Positions 53,156-64,000 of a stretch of 64,000 nt of DNA are shown piece by piece (position 1 is the first letter of the stretch; every line of letters starts with the position of its first letter). The notes beneath the pieces were generated by a model that was not told the origin of the DNA, made no database searches, and saw only the letters and a program-made list of their open reading frames with translations. Source of the DNA: Polyodon spathula (lineage: Eukaryota > Chordata > Actinopteri > Acipenseriformes > Polyodontidae); the NCBI RefSeq assembly GCF_017654505.1, contig NC_054549.1:24802647-24866646 (forward strand), in the 5' to 3' direction. The position numbers were made by a program, and so were the translations under genes.

Positions 53156-54782
53156 CACAAGCGTCCTACCAAAACTGCTTCCATTTTTCAAAATATTATC
53201 TTTTCAACTGAGCCACACATTTTTATTTCAGGAGAAATTACAGCATAGAGTTGTATAGACACAGGGATGTAGATTTTCTATTTGTCCTTTCAGTAAAGAA
53301 GTTACAGAACATTGAAAAAATGTCAATCCCACATCAGCCAAAAAAAGCTGATAAAACTTTATCTAAACTGAGATTTGATCCACATCACCATCAACACTAT
53401 CAACTAAGAAAGCTGTGAAGATGTTCATAAGGTTAGAATCACAACAAACTCACTGTATAGTGAAACAGAACTTAGAAATAGAAGGCAATATAAATATATT
53501 TGGAGTTTCGTATGCTTCACTGCATTTCTATTTTTATCATGCTTGATTCATGATCACAGATTTAAATGTAGACTCTCTGGCGGTTTCTGTGGACTGGGAA
53601 GCATGAGTAGCTCAGAATAAAGACCACATGATAGATGTCAGTGCTTTATTTGGTAATGCATATGCATGATGCATTACAAGACAATGACTTTATTGGCCTC
53701 AGCCTCGTTCTGCTGAGGAAGTTACACTGTAATTGGGACCGGCAGGACAGAGCTGTCAGCGCTGGAGTTAGAATAATTTTGCAAAGTTATTAGCAGTGGT
53801 AGGACATGGACTTTCATTGCTATTAGATTGCGAGCTAAGCCACCACCCTGTTGAACAAGAGGCTGATTGATCAAAGTGCCAAGAGAGAGGAGAAAAGAGG
53901 AGTATATAGACAATGCTGATTGAGGGATCAGCCCCCTTTCAGAAAATAAGCCTTAACTTCTCATGACTTACAAACCCTGGCACTACTGGTTTATAATATG
54001 ATAAATCAAATATCGAGCTGACATTAGTCACTATATTTGTTGGCCAGGAGTTAAGCTTTTTGCATTTGAGAGAACATTCCATTGGTGTATCCAAAGGGAA
54101 TTACTATAATGGTAGTGAAAAGTAAAATTCTTTATATCATATACGTTTTTTAAAAGATATTCACTAAAGTTCAGATGCTGTTGTATTTAATTTGATGTGC
54201 TCCTTCCAAGATCTGTGCTGATGTAAAGTGAGCTTGGCATGTCTTACTCTAATTGGAATTTTCTCTAGAATAAAATTTAAATTAAATTAGAAGTAATCAT
54301 GCTTACAAGCAGCAATATATCTAAATGTATATTCAATCTAGTAATATTAAAATTGAGCAGAGTTGAAGGAATGTCATTGCACAATATAACGTCCTTGTTT
54401 TTTATATAGCAGACCAAAACAATCCTAATGGATCAAATTGACACTTTCTTTAGGCAGCGCTGTACATCAATCAGCACACATTTCTAATAATTTATTGATG
54501 TTTTATGGAAATTTTTGAAGCCTTAATTACTGGATATTAATGGGCAAATTGTAGGTGGGGCTCATTTGTAAATTAAGTCTGTGATATTAAAATGATATTT
54601 ATGAAGCGACAGAACAGCAGTGCCAACCCTAAAAGGGTCCACAAATAAGACTGATTTCAAATTGGTCTTATTTGGGTGCAAAGAGAAAGTCAGAAAGCAG
54701 CTGATAGGAAAGAGTACTATGGCTTCAGTCATTTAGGGGCACAGGAAATTCATGGTATTTTTAAAAGAACTCCACAAAGGAC

Positions 54783-54850
<68 letters not shown>
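54783..54850. repeat. (ATA)n microsatellite
   Basis: About 22 ATA units followed by an A run. The poly-Ile frame over it is not a gene. Confidence 0.96.
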
Positions 54851-54857
<7 letters not shown>

Positions 54858-55596
54858 CACAAAGTTCACAGTGTCACAAAACTGACATTTTATTTAAAAA
54901 AAAAAAAAAAAAATTCTATTTACATTATATTTTACTGATGTACAGTAAGTTGCCTAAAATGTGTTATTATTGATATTATTTAAAACAACTTTGAATGACA
55001 AATTCAGCAACATTTTCAAGTTTTGTAAAGCTTAAAAACTTCACATCAATTAAAATGACTGTGTAATTAGTCTATTTTGCTGTCTCTAAACCCACAATAC
55101 AGGTATTCAACATGGGAGAAATGTTAACTGCAAAAGCTGAAATGACAAAACCAAAGCTTTTGTGTTTTTCTTTATACACACTGTATATTAGTAGTATATT
55201 GAAATGTCATTATACAGTATGAGGAATTCACCAATCATGAAGCCGGTATTTGTTTGACCCTGTTGCCATAGTTACCAAATGCATGGCATTGAGCTGGACC
55301 ATGTACAGCTACTGTAGCACTGAAATGAACAGGGGAGGTGAAGAGTACATTTTTCACAGTAGGCAGTCAAATACACGATTTCTGTGAAATTTGTGACATA
55401 ATGAATTTTCAGGGGCATTTCTTACGACAGAGAGTGCAGACTCCTAACCTTCCTGAACAACTCAGGAACAGAGGGATGGTACTAAGAAGAAGGGGGAGTA
55501 TTTACGGTCTGCATTACCCTGTCTGATCCCCCTGAGGATGAAATTATAGCTCAATACCGGCTATCTCATTATGTACAATTGTTTGTATTCGTCGTA

Positions 55597-55690
55597 TAAT
55601 CAATCAGTCAATCAATCAATCAAATCTGTATTTTATATAGTGCCTTTCATAGTGGACCATCATCACAAAGCGCTTTACAAAATGCAATAA
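55597..55690. repeat. (TCAA)n and 3'-tail-like repeat fragment
   Basis: Six TCAA/TCAG units precede ctgtattttatatagtgcct then ttcatagtggaccat and cacaaagcgctttaca, a tail seen in many fish LINE/SINE families. No body is identified. Confidence 0.5.
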
Positions 55691-56161
55691 CAACAAGAAA
55701 ATCAATAATACTTTAAATACATAGAAATGCATAATACATGGTATAAAGAAAAAAAAAAGCATAATACATTAAATACAGAGGAAAGTGCATAATACATGAT
55801 AGTAACATAATCCGTGAAATAGGAGCAGCAACATAGCAGCTAATAACAGATATCAGGCTTAAAGATCATGGAAAGCAAAACAGAACATTCATGCCAGTTA
55901 ATACAGGCAGGGTGGAGTAACATTTGTGCTGTGGCAGAGCGCTACTTTACACTCTGCCAATTTAGCGCTGTGTTGGTCGATCTTGATACATGTCGCCCAA
56001 TATGCCCACTGTGTCACTATCTTTATCCCCTAGATTCCTTACATCTTTAGAAGTAGCCAATGAACATCAAATCTGTATTACACAGTTTATATTTGCACAG
56101 CCATTCTTTTGGATCCTGCTTGTCTTCACCTTTTACAAAATGAAAACGAAAAGTTACCATT

Positions 56162-56262
56162 ATGGGTCCCCGAGTGGCTCACCCAGGAAAGGCATGGGTA
56201 TATGATGTCCAAGATGACTTATGCAATTAGGGGACCACAGGTTGGTATATCAAGTTAGAATA
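56162..56262 (+). repeat. Degenerate tRNA-related SINE
   Basis: gggtccccgagtggctcacc then caggaaaggc resembles the head of the SINE at 1389 (ggggctcgagtggcgcatcc, agtaaaaggt). A weak B-box-like caggttggtatatc follows at 56239. It is an old, diverged copy. Confidence 0.45.
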
Positions 56263-56999
56263 TTAAAATTGACTGTCCCTGAAAAAAAGGAATATATATT
56301 ACAAATCCATCCAATGTAAATCCTGTTAATGGCTCTCTTCCAGTAATTGTAAGTTTTATTTAAGGATTATATTTGAGTCAATTTACTCAATTTAGACCCA
56401 CGAAAGGTATTTTAATGGAATGTTCTAACTGTACTATAACATTTAGTTTTCGGAAACAAGGTCCTTCAAGGACATTGTCCTTTTCTACTCAAACAGTTTG
56501 CTCACAATAATTGATTTTTTTTTGTGGACATTAATTCAATATCTACTGTGCCCAACAGTGTTAATACCAATTCAATGAGTTAAAAGCAGACTGTTTGTAA
56601 TTGATATTGTAGGACAGGTTTTTATTTTATTTTTTTATTTACATTTTAAGACTGCCAATAATATAACAGTCATTGCAGCTCAAGTGGACCAAAGTGGTTT
56701 CCAAAGTCAACTGCCTTACATCAGAGAATTGTTTTAAAGTGTAAAGCCCTTGTTTTAAAATGATTACAGTATGTGTCTAAAAAACACAAAAAAACATAAA
56801 AATGTGCATTTTGCCACCTTCAGATACTGTGATCACGTGGGGCACCAGTTACACAGCTCTTTATTGACATACAGGTAACATCTGCCCTTGCACTATGTTC
56901 TCAATCACATGTGGTTTAGGTAAATGGAGGCAACCCCAGAATTTGGTCCAACTGCGCTAGAAGGACCCAAAAGTGTCCCAAAAAATATCAGACAATTGA

Positions 57000-57315
57000 A
57001 CCCCCTGCAATGTTTACAAGAAACCCGTTTCTTTACCTTTGCTGTGTCCCGTGTTGTCCATATCATAGCAACATCTTTTTTTAGGTAAATAAACCTTTGC
57101 TCGCCAGGTGAAATATTTTTCATTTTTCTTATAAGCATTGTATCCAGTTCTTGCTCTGTCCTGCAACAATCCCAGCACTCTCACTGAAGTGAATTCCATA
57201 CTGCGGGAACATTAAACAGGTATTTAATATTATTGCAGGAGGGAGCATGATCTGGATACACTACAATCCTGAGAAGAGATTTTTTTTTTTTTTCACCTGG
57301 CAAATGTTAAATGTT
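57000..57315. repeat. Inverted pair of the 52905 dispersed repeat
   Basis: The minus-strand part 57185-57000 (gttgcaggacagagcaagaa, then gggacacagcaaaggtaaag) and the plus-strand part 57233-57315 (attgcaggagggagcatgat) are head-to-head copies around 57210. On the minus strand a frame reads RDTAKVKKRVSCKHCRG, a cysteine-rich word like half of a BED finger. The partner segment continues at 58085. Confidence 0.45.
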
Positions 57316-58084
57316 GAGAATTGTAAACTTTTGCTTTTCTGGAAGGAGAATCCACCCCAACCAACATGTCATCAGCAAGCACATAAAGGCTCAGTTTGTT
57401 ATTCACCCATGTCGTTTCTTTCGTTTTGGCCTCTCAGTCATGCGCAGAGAGGCTGAAACGGGAGTCGACCGTCTTTGAGCCTGGGGAAGTGCTACCCATG
57501 GATTCCTTAGGTTTCCCCCTACATCAAAAATTAAAATGTGAGTAGGGGTTTTTCCTTACCTGAGTGCTGAGCGGTTTGTATTTAGTTTTGCAGGGTGCGT
57601 GGTCAGGCTGGAGAGGCCGGACTCTTCCCCTCAGTGCAGTCATGCTCTGGGGGATGGGCCATGTCTCAGCTGCTTCATTTTCATACATTTTTTCCATATT
57701 TTTGGTGATAGGTGGCAATGCACCACTGTGGGTTGCATTAATAATTATATTATTTTTCCATTCATAGTTTGGCAGCCTCTTCTTTTGGGGGGAGGTGGCT
57801 TATAGCTACTTCCTATCTGTGGCACTGGGATGCATTCTATCGTTCATGTTTTTCCTAGCCGGCCTCGTCGAGCACCCACGGATGAGGAGGACTATGGCCA
57901 AATTTATCATTCCCTGAGCTCCCATCACAGTCATCGGGCCCTAAGCACCAATCACATAAATCATTAAATCATCTGTCAATTGTCAAATCAATAAATAATC
58001 ACACTGTAGACTCTCCGTACTGAAATATTTTGCCCAGTTGATTTACGAACCATGATGTTTGACTACAAATTTTAAAAGAGACTA

Positions 58085-58180
58085 CAATATGTTTAAAAAT
58101 ATAACACTACTATATGGACAATACAGGACACACCAAAGGTAACATAATGCATTGTTAAAAATGTTTGCAGAACACATCAT
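58085..58180 (+). repeat. Dispersed repeat, copy 3
   Basis: atatggacaatacaggacac then accaaaggtaacataatgc matches the second block of the 52905 repeat, with many changes. Confidence 0.4.
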
Positions 58181-59779
58181 CAACTAAAACATTGCACAAA
58201 GATATGCCCCCAGTACTAAATCTGTGTGCCCCTCGACGGCAGTAAACAGGAGAACCCTCTAAAGAATATGCTGGGAACTGTGCATTTATGAAGTTGGAAG
58301 TGTTTTGTGGAGAATGACCAATTTAAACATTTATAGATAAAAAAAAAAAAACATCAGTGTTCCTCTCTGCACTCAGAGGATTCCAAGATAAAAGAGAGAT
58401 CTCAGTGATATGTGAAATAGTCAGATTGTCAGTAACACAAGTCTGCATACAGTTTCCTATTATACAAGCCTTAGGATGTCCTCATTATTTACCGGTAAGT
58501 GCAAATCTCACCATGCAGCAGCTATATCCTTTGAACTTTATAATAGCAGACAGAATTAGAAGTGCATACTGTCCAAAAATGTACAATGACAATAGTGTGT
58601 TTAAATCGAGATAGATAACGCTAAAAGAATCTGACGTGTAGACTGGTGATTCATGAAGGTCATTCTAAATTAAGTTCATTAAGGGTAACATGGTATGTCA
58701 CTGAAAGGTCCAACTTGTGGCCATTTTTTTTTAAATTAAGCTTTAAGCTCATAGACTCCCGATAAGAGAGAACGAGTGCATCACACACAGTGCCTGCACT
58801 GTTAAAATCAGAGGAGGAATGGGGTTATAATGTGCACATGTCCGAGTGTGCTGCTTCGGTGGTCAGAGATCAGCAATGCACTTTTTTTTTTTTTTTTTTT
58901 GTCATTGCTGCTTCTGTCTCCTTCTTACACACACAACACACACACAACAACCTTGCACCTCTCCTTTGTCACTAGTAGTACAGCAGCTACGCTTTCTGCT
59001 TTTCAAGGTTCTAATGTTGTTATTTCTAAACCTGTTTCTCTCACTTTTGGTTCTCTCTTTCTCTTATTTGTGTGCTTACCAGACTCTATTTCTATAATAG
59101 GTCCTGACTTTGAGCCAATACAGTATTGTAGTTGACATGCTGTGGGTAATTGCAAGCCAGGGTAGTACTTTTTTTCTGTGAGCGCTATTGATAAACATGA
59201 AGATTTTTTCCCCTCTCTAATGTATGTCACTCAAACCATATGTCAAAGCTGAAATGTTGCACCTGTGTTTAAGGAGCAAAACCACATTCCCATATGAAGC
59301 AATGACAGGTAAATAAGTGCACCCCAGGTAGCAGAATAGTACCAAGTGTCACCACTCTATTGCATGGCACTGCACTAGTAAATTGGGTAGGGCAACTTAA
59401 GGAACATATAGACAAGGTAAACCATATATAGCAAATAACACAGGCAGGTGCAACAACAGCAAAATCTTTTGAAACCATGAGAGTATGTTGCAGGTAATGA
59501 TCAAAGAATTTGGACCATGGTGTCATTCCTTTAGTTAAAGTTCCAAAAGATAAAAAAAACAAATCAGTGATTGTCATTATGAAGCATCTCAATATTAATA
59601 TGACAGGAAAACAAAAAATGGAACTGAAATAATTCTAGGAAATACCTGCAGCAGTGACTGTTATTTACAATATTAGGCATTTTGTGAAACATGGTTGTGA
59701 AATTTTTTTTAAATTTAATTCAGGTTAATTTCAAATAATTTAAAGCTATAGACAAACTACTCTTTCCTGGTGCCTGTGC

Positions 59780-59970
59780 AGCAGGTCTCCCGAATGTCAT
59801 TGCTCATAATTTGCTACACAGAAGTTCCCTTTCAATGCGAAGATGACACACCAACCAATACTTTTGTGATATGCCTGCCACAGTTGATGTGACCTCGCAA
59901 GATTTGGTGGTCATCTTCTCTTTCAGGGAACCAGGGTTACAACCGTAACCTAACGTTTTTCATATGACCT
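59780..59970 (+). mobile_element. DIRS-like terminal fragment
   Basis: ttctctttcagggaaccagg then gttacaaccgtaacctaacg at 59917-59958 repeats the end sequence seen at 61950-61998 (tctctttcaaggaaccgggg, ttacggtaagtaacttaacg). Upstream, agttccctttcaatgcgaag (59822) is a DIRS-type end word. It has the same orientation as the recombinase remnant at 61100. Confidence 0.5.
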
Positions 59971-60100
59971 ATTATGGAAAAGGATCACTTCATTCTAACT
60001 TGTGAGACAATAAAGGGATTTACCTCAATGCTTAGCAATGCTGACACAGTGCGTAATAACTGATGGCTATGTAGAAAATACTGTTATCATTATTGTCTCC

Positions 60101-60474
60101 TGTGGAAGGGTTGCCATGTAGGAATAGCAGAAACAGGAGTCAGAAGATTGCAGTGTTAGTGGTCTCTGCGCACTTTTATTATTTCACAAAAATAACAAAT
60201 ATCACCCAATCAAAAGCTATCTCTGTGTAGAGACAGAGAGCACAGTCTACTTCTCTCAGTCCTTCCTCAGACTGAACCAACCCCATAGGCTGTGTCTCAG
60301 CTCATCCTTCATACAATGTGATCAGGCCTAATTGACCACCAATTAATCAATTAGGACCTGGCCACATTGTGCACATGTTTTCCAGGTTCCCCTCCAATCA
60401 GGTTAGGTTAACCAGTCACATTCTCAAATGGCTAGCTTATCCCTCTTTTTGAGGGGAACCCAGACACTTTTCAC
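60101..60474 (-). mobile_element. LTR-like repeat (reverse orientation)
   Basis: TGTGGAAGGGTTGCCATG on the left and CACTTTTCACA on the right give TG...CA-style ends. The left part (cacttttattatttcac) resembles a reversed polyadenylation region. No convincing 5-bp duplication is found and the limits are approximate. Confidence 0.4.
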
Positions 60475-60961
60475 ACCCACTGTTTATTTTACATGCGCTG
60501 TTTAATTGTTTTTTTTTTCCGTGTAAAACTGGTTTAAATTGCATTGCAATGCTAAGCGTCATCAGTACTGCATCTCCAGCCAAGCCCCACCCCGTGTTCG
60601 CTGTATTTTTCACATACCTCTTTATAGACGTGCATACTGATAAATCCTCTCATGATCACTCATTTTATCACCAAACTCCTCAATAATGCAAATCAAGTCA
60701 TTATTTTATTACTATCTCTGTATGGTGCAGCTGCTAGGTCTATTGCTCACAGGCCCCCTTTTTGTTTGATTGTTTTTTTGTTTTTGGTTTCATTCGGCTC
60801 CTATTTGTCTCACTCGGCCATTGAATGGTTTTCTCTGTCTTTTTCCGGAGAAAAAAACGACTAGAAACCTGTGCTTTTGAAAAAGGAAAATCGTAATGTA
60901 GATCTGGTTTTGGGATAGGACCGCAAAGGGTATTTGACATTCCAATTACTGATTTATATTA

Positions 60962-61060
60962 GGGATGCACTGAATCTAGGATTCTCGGATTCTGCCCGAA
61001 TACTTACTTTTTGAGCAGGGTTCGGATTCAGCTGGATACTGAACCGAATCCGAATCCTAT
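60962..61060 (+). mobile_element. hAT-like nonautonomous element end (GATTCGG-rich)
   Basis: tagggatgcactgaatc is a terminus I associate with hAT-type MITEs. It is followed by dense palindromic words (ggattctcggattctgcc, ttcggattcagctgg, gaaccgaatccgaatcc). The copy is cut off near 61060, where DIRS-like coding sequence begins. Confidence 0.55.
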
Positions 61061-61099
61061 ATCCGCCCAGACGCACATCCATACCGCTTCACCTGGATC

Positions 61100-61995
61100 A
61101 CCTCAGTCGGATGAGAAGCACTCTCTGGCACCCAAACCGGGCAGGTTTCAATTATGGGTCCGGCCCCTGAACGGGACCTCTGCACAGCCCTAGGGCTATC
61201 AAACACTGTTGTGGGTACTCTGAACTGAACTGCTTGATGCTGGTAGGGCACCTTCCACATTGAAGCGGCTATCTCTGCATGCCATGCCCCATAGATATGG
61301 TATCTCCGGGTGCACATTTTTTGGTTACCCGGTTTCTCAAAGGCGATCTGCGGTTATACCCTCCCAGGAGGGCCATTCTGTCCGAATGGAGCCTTGATGT
61401 TGTACTGGAGTCTTTCACGAAGGCCCCGTTTGAGCGTATACACTCCACAGAGTTGAAGCATCTGTCTGTGAAGTCAGCCTTCCTCTTGGCTATCACCTCC
61501 GCAAAGAGAGTCAGTGATCTGCAGGCGCTGTCGGTGCACAGCTCCTGTATGTGTATTTGGGACGATGGCAGCAGGGTGTCACTGCGAACAAACCCTGCTT
61601 TCCTCCCCAAGGTGATTTACAGCCTTCCACATGAATACAGTCTTTGGAACTGGAGTCTTTTCATCCACCTCCATTTGCTTCAGAGGAGGATAGGAGATTA
61701 AATTTCTTCTGCCCGGTGCGGGTATTGAGGTGTTACGTTGATAGGACAAGAGCTGTGCATCATACTGACCAGCTCTTTGTCTGTCAAGGTATATGAACAC
61801 TAGGACAGCCCCTCTCAAAGCAGTGACAGTCTCTGACAGTGCTGGCTTATGACCGAGGGAGTCATCCTAGGAATGGGCCTGTCGGTAGCTCTGGTATAGA
61901 GAGCTCAGAAAATAGGCAGGCATATCCCATACATAATGTTTTGGTGGTTGTCTTCTCTTTCAAGGAACCGGGGTTACGGTAAGTAACTTAACGTT
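61100..61995 (+). pseudogene. DIRS-like retrotransposon 3' remnant with tyrosine recombinase
   Basis: Frames read APKPGRFQLWVRPLNG (61125-61172), then 61279-61701: PGAHFLVTRFLKGDLRLYPP, PFERIHSTELKHLSVKSAFL and LLAITSAKRVSDLQALSVHS, matching the N-terminal and first catalytic part of DIRS-type tyrosine recombinases. The Arg in TSAKRV is the likely catalytic Arg I. A further frame after 61700 reads CPVRVLRCYVDRTRAVHHTD then QLFVCQG. The HxxR/Tyr end is missing. The terminal sequence tctctttcaaggaaccgggg follows at about 61950. It lies only 250 bp before the grm7 exon at 62249. Confidence 0.8.
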
Positions 61996-62248
61996 ACGTG
62001 TCTTGACATGTAAACAAAGCTTCAGTATTCTATAAAACGACTATTGCTGTCATTAAAGGAAAGGCATTGGTAACTATATACCTGAAGGTGTCTAATTAGT
62101 GGGCTTCTTACAGTGATTCTGACTGCTAGGCCACAGTGCACTTTTTTGATTGGTTGCTAACATTCCCTAGTAAAGGTTAAAAAAAAAAAAAAAAACTGCT
62201 GTAACCAGCTGTATTTTTGTAATGCTATATTTGTCTCTTGTCTTGCAG

Positions 62249-62495
62249 TTGTACATTCAGACCACCACGCTCACCATATCTATGAGCTTAAGTGCTTCGG
62301 TGGCACTAGGGATGCTTTACATGCCAAAAGTATATATCATCATATTCCACCCGGAGCTGAACGTCCAGAAACGCAAGCGCAGCTTCAAAGCCGTGGTGAC
62401 GGCTGCAACAATGTCCTCCCGACTGTCGCACAAGACCAGCGACAGGCCGAACGGAGAAGCCAAAACGGAGCTCTTTGAAAGCGTCAATACAAACA
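62249..62495 (+). CDS. grm7: grm7 exon, helix 7 and intracellular tail (exon 9 equivalent)
   Basis: A 247-bp exon in phase 0 at its start. [20 protein letters not shown] then [20 protein letters not shown] forms helix 7. The tail reads [20 protein letters not shown] then [18 protein letters not shown] and [14 protein letters not shown] is the overlapping calmodulin and G-beta-gamma site of mGluR7, and its Ser matches the PKC site (Ser862 in rat numbering). The acceptor CTTGCAG ends at 62248. The donor GTAAGT begins at 62496 after the first base of a Ser codon, so the final exon, which carries the PDZ-binding end in the GRM7a form, lies beyond 64000. ELFES replaces the mammalian ELCEN. Confidence 0.97.
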
Positions 62496-64000
62496 GTAAG
62501 TTGTGCAAGTGATGCATGTTAAGCTATGAATGTTATTCTCTCCTCTCCTATCACACTATGTAACACAATTTTTGTTCCTGGATAGTAAGTGTTATTTCCT
62601 AATTGCTTATGCCTCAAAAGTATAGAAAATGGTTATTATTCCCCACAAACTTTGCTTTTGTGACCAGGACAGTGATATTTCAAAATATCACTATTTCCAA
62701 TGGGAAAATGGGCAAATGTGTGTCTTTTCATTCACATAAAGTCAGAAAAAAACAAAATATGAATCCAAATTAACATGTATTTATACTAAAGTAATACAAA
62801 AATGACTACAAAAGATTTAGAAGTGAGTAGTTTTTCGAGATTTACGATTATACTGTAAATACAGTATAATCGTAAATCTCGAAAAACTACTCACTTCTAA
62901 ATCTTTTGTAGAAAGATTTTTTTTTTTTTCACTTACTACCCAGGAACAAAAAAAAAAAAAAAATTGTTACACAGTGTTATTAATGGCACTGCATATACAC
63001 TTATCTCCCTTTTTCTATATTCTGTTAGGCAATTTTATATGAGGCATCTTGTCATTTTATTATTCTTAACATTAGATATATTATTTTTTTAACAAACTGG
63101 GATATGCTTAATTTTAACATATATTGAATATGACGAAAGAATTGTGACATTTTATCCTTATATTGCTTCAATATGTACAAAAATGTAAACGAAAAACCTG
63201 AAATAAAATGCCTTTTTTATATAAAAAATACATTTTCTTTTACATTCTTACTATAATGTATATGAAATGACATCACAAAATGAGAAAGGGAATAACAGTA
63301 CACTAAAGGTAAGTTTTATATCATTATCAGATTTTAATTTTTGAAATGGGTGAAATTGTTTTTTAAACTAAAATAAGACAGTAATACATTATATTGGCTT
63401 AATTAAAAACAAAATGATATATAAACAACCATTGTAAAGAAAACAACCACTTAAGACATGTCTGATATTAAGATTTTACATTTAAGTTGTTGAGACGATT
63501 ACATTTTATTTAGAAGTCTATGCAAGGAGAAAGCTTTGTTGTTTTGTTCCAGGATGTTGCTAAAATGTGTTCTACATTGTAAACTGAGTAGGCCATGAAA
63601 ACAAAAGTGAGGCGTTTTACATAGTTCTGCTGTGCTGTTCCATTTCTATCTGCTCATTGACATTTCAAGGCTAAACAGTAAACTTATTCAAAATATCAGG
63701 AGCATCTGAAAAGTGTTTCTTCTTATCTGTCCAAAAATCTATATCTGTGAACAAAAACAGTGACGTTATAATAATGGGACCAGTCATATAAAGATGTGAT
63801 ATCTACAAAAGAGACCAGGTTCTATAGAAAAAGAGGTCAGCCATGTACACAAGTAATGCAACCATAGCTAAAATAAACAGTATGCAATTGGTGGAAATGT
63901 GACAAGATTGTTTAGAGCTGTCCAGAATAATAATTGAAATGGCCCTGGAGAAACTGGCATAGCTGTGGCAACACCATAGATACCCTTACAGTTTCCTCAA
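62496..64000 (+). other. grm7: 5' part of the next grm7 intron
   Basis: Starts GTAAGT. Apart from the palindromic element at 62553-62977, the sequence to the window end (about 1 kb) is AT-rich with no recognised gene, exon or repeat. The alternative last exons known for GRM7 are not seen here. Confidence 0.8.
62553..62977. mobile_element. Palindromic foldback element of the 35817 transposon family
   Basis: Ends ACACTATGTAACAC (left) and gttacacagtgt (right). The left arm is the reverse complement of the 3' end of the 35817 transposon. The right arm begins as the forward 3' end, then loses about 200 bp before the outer 50 bp. At the centre, 62806-62911 is a perfect palindrome (52 + 2 + 52 bases). 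Both arms contain the codons for the transposase tail (LQYNRKSRKTTHF and stop). It starts only 57 bp after the grm7 exon. Confidence 0.88.

Larger units (their letters stand above)
42022..62248 (+). other. grm7: grm7 intron between helices 6 and 7, 20.2 kb
   Basis: Starts GTAGGT and ends CTTGCAG. Listed separately: foldback elements (43139, 46755, 49518), a minisatellite (45201), a SINE (45600), a Crypton-like remnant (47727), TA arrays (48150, 48567), LINE and hAT remains (51905-53155, 57000-58180), an ATA array (54783), LTR-like, hAT-like and DIRS-like remains (59780-61995). Nothing is recognised in 42130-43130, 43520-45200, 49790-51900, 53170-54780, 56270-57000 or 58400-59760. At 42530-42600 a weak tRNA-like gagttcaagtccctgg word occurs without a convincing A box. 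Confidence 0.8.

Overview
This is a vertebrate nuclear DNA window covering the middle and 3' part of one gene on the + strand: a metabotropic glutamate receptor, best matched to GRM7 (group III, class C GPCR). Five coding exons are visible (590-730, 16316-16516, 28596-28735, 41086-42021, 62249-62495). All have consensus AG/GT borders and compatible phases and give 1665 coding bases (about 555 codons). They run from the later half of the Venus-flytrap ligand domain, through the cysteine-rich linker and seven membrane segments, to most of the intracellular tail. The first exons (about 340 residues) and the final exon (about 20 residues) lie outside. Subtype rests on GRM7-type words such as [24 protein letters not shown] and [11 protein letters not shown].

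The introns (12-20 kb) are AT-rich and full of transposon debris typical of a fish. There are Tc1, hAT, Harbinger-like, DIRS-like and Crypton-like fragments, tRNA-derived and MIR/CORE-like SINEs, CR1/L2-like LINE pieces and solo LTRs. Together with long TA, TG and TAA microsatellites this suggests a ray-finned fish, perhaps a non-teleost such as sturgeon or paddlefish. That placement is an impression from repeat types, not a proof.

Layout. 1-589: end of an upstream intron. 731-16315: a SINE, an LTR-like repeat, a LINE fragment, a 1.37 kb nearly perfect inverted repeat, two opposed solo LTRs, a hairpin MITE and a foldback fragment. 16517-28595: a solo LTR, a Tc1 copy, a hairpin MITE and a Harbinger-like element. 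28736-41085: a solo LTR, a DNA transposon (35817-37138) with a broken transposase-like gene and a heat-shock-type promoter, a third solo LTR of the 11590 family, and a SINE. 42022-62248: foldback elements, a 45-bp minisatellite, a CORE-like SINE, a Crypton-like fragment, LINE and hAT remains, and a DIRS tyrosine-recombinase remnant just before the last exon. 62496-64000: a palindromic element made from two inverted copies of the 3' end of the 35817 transposon.

No second host gene, tRNA gene, rRNA or CRISPR array is supported. The most unusual signals are the heat-shock-element promoter inside the 35817-37138 transposon, the head-to-head palindromes derived from that transposon's coding 3' end, the young 1.37 kb inverted repeat, the Crypton-like remnant and the in-register 45-bp minisatellite.
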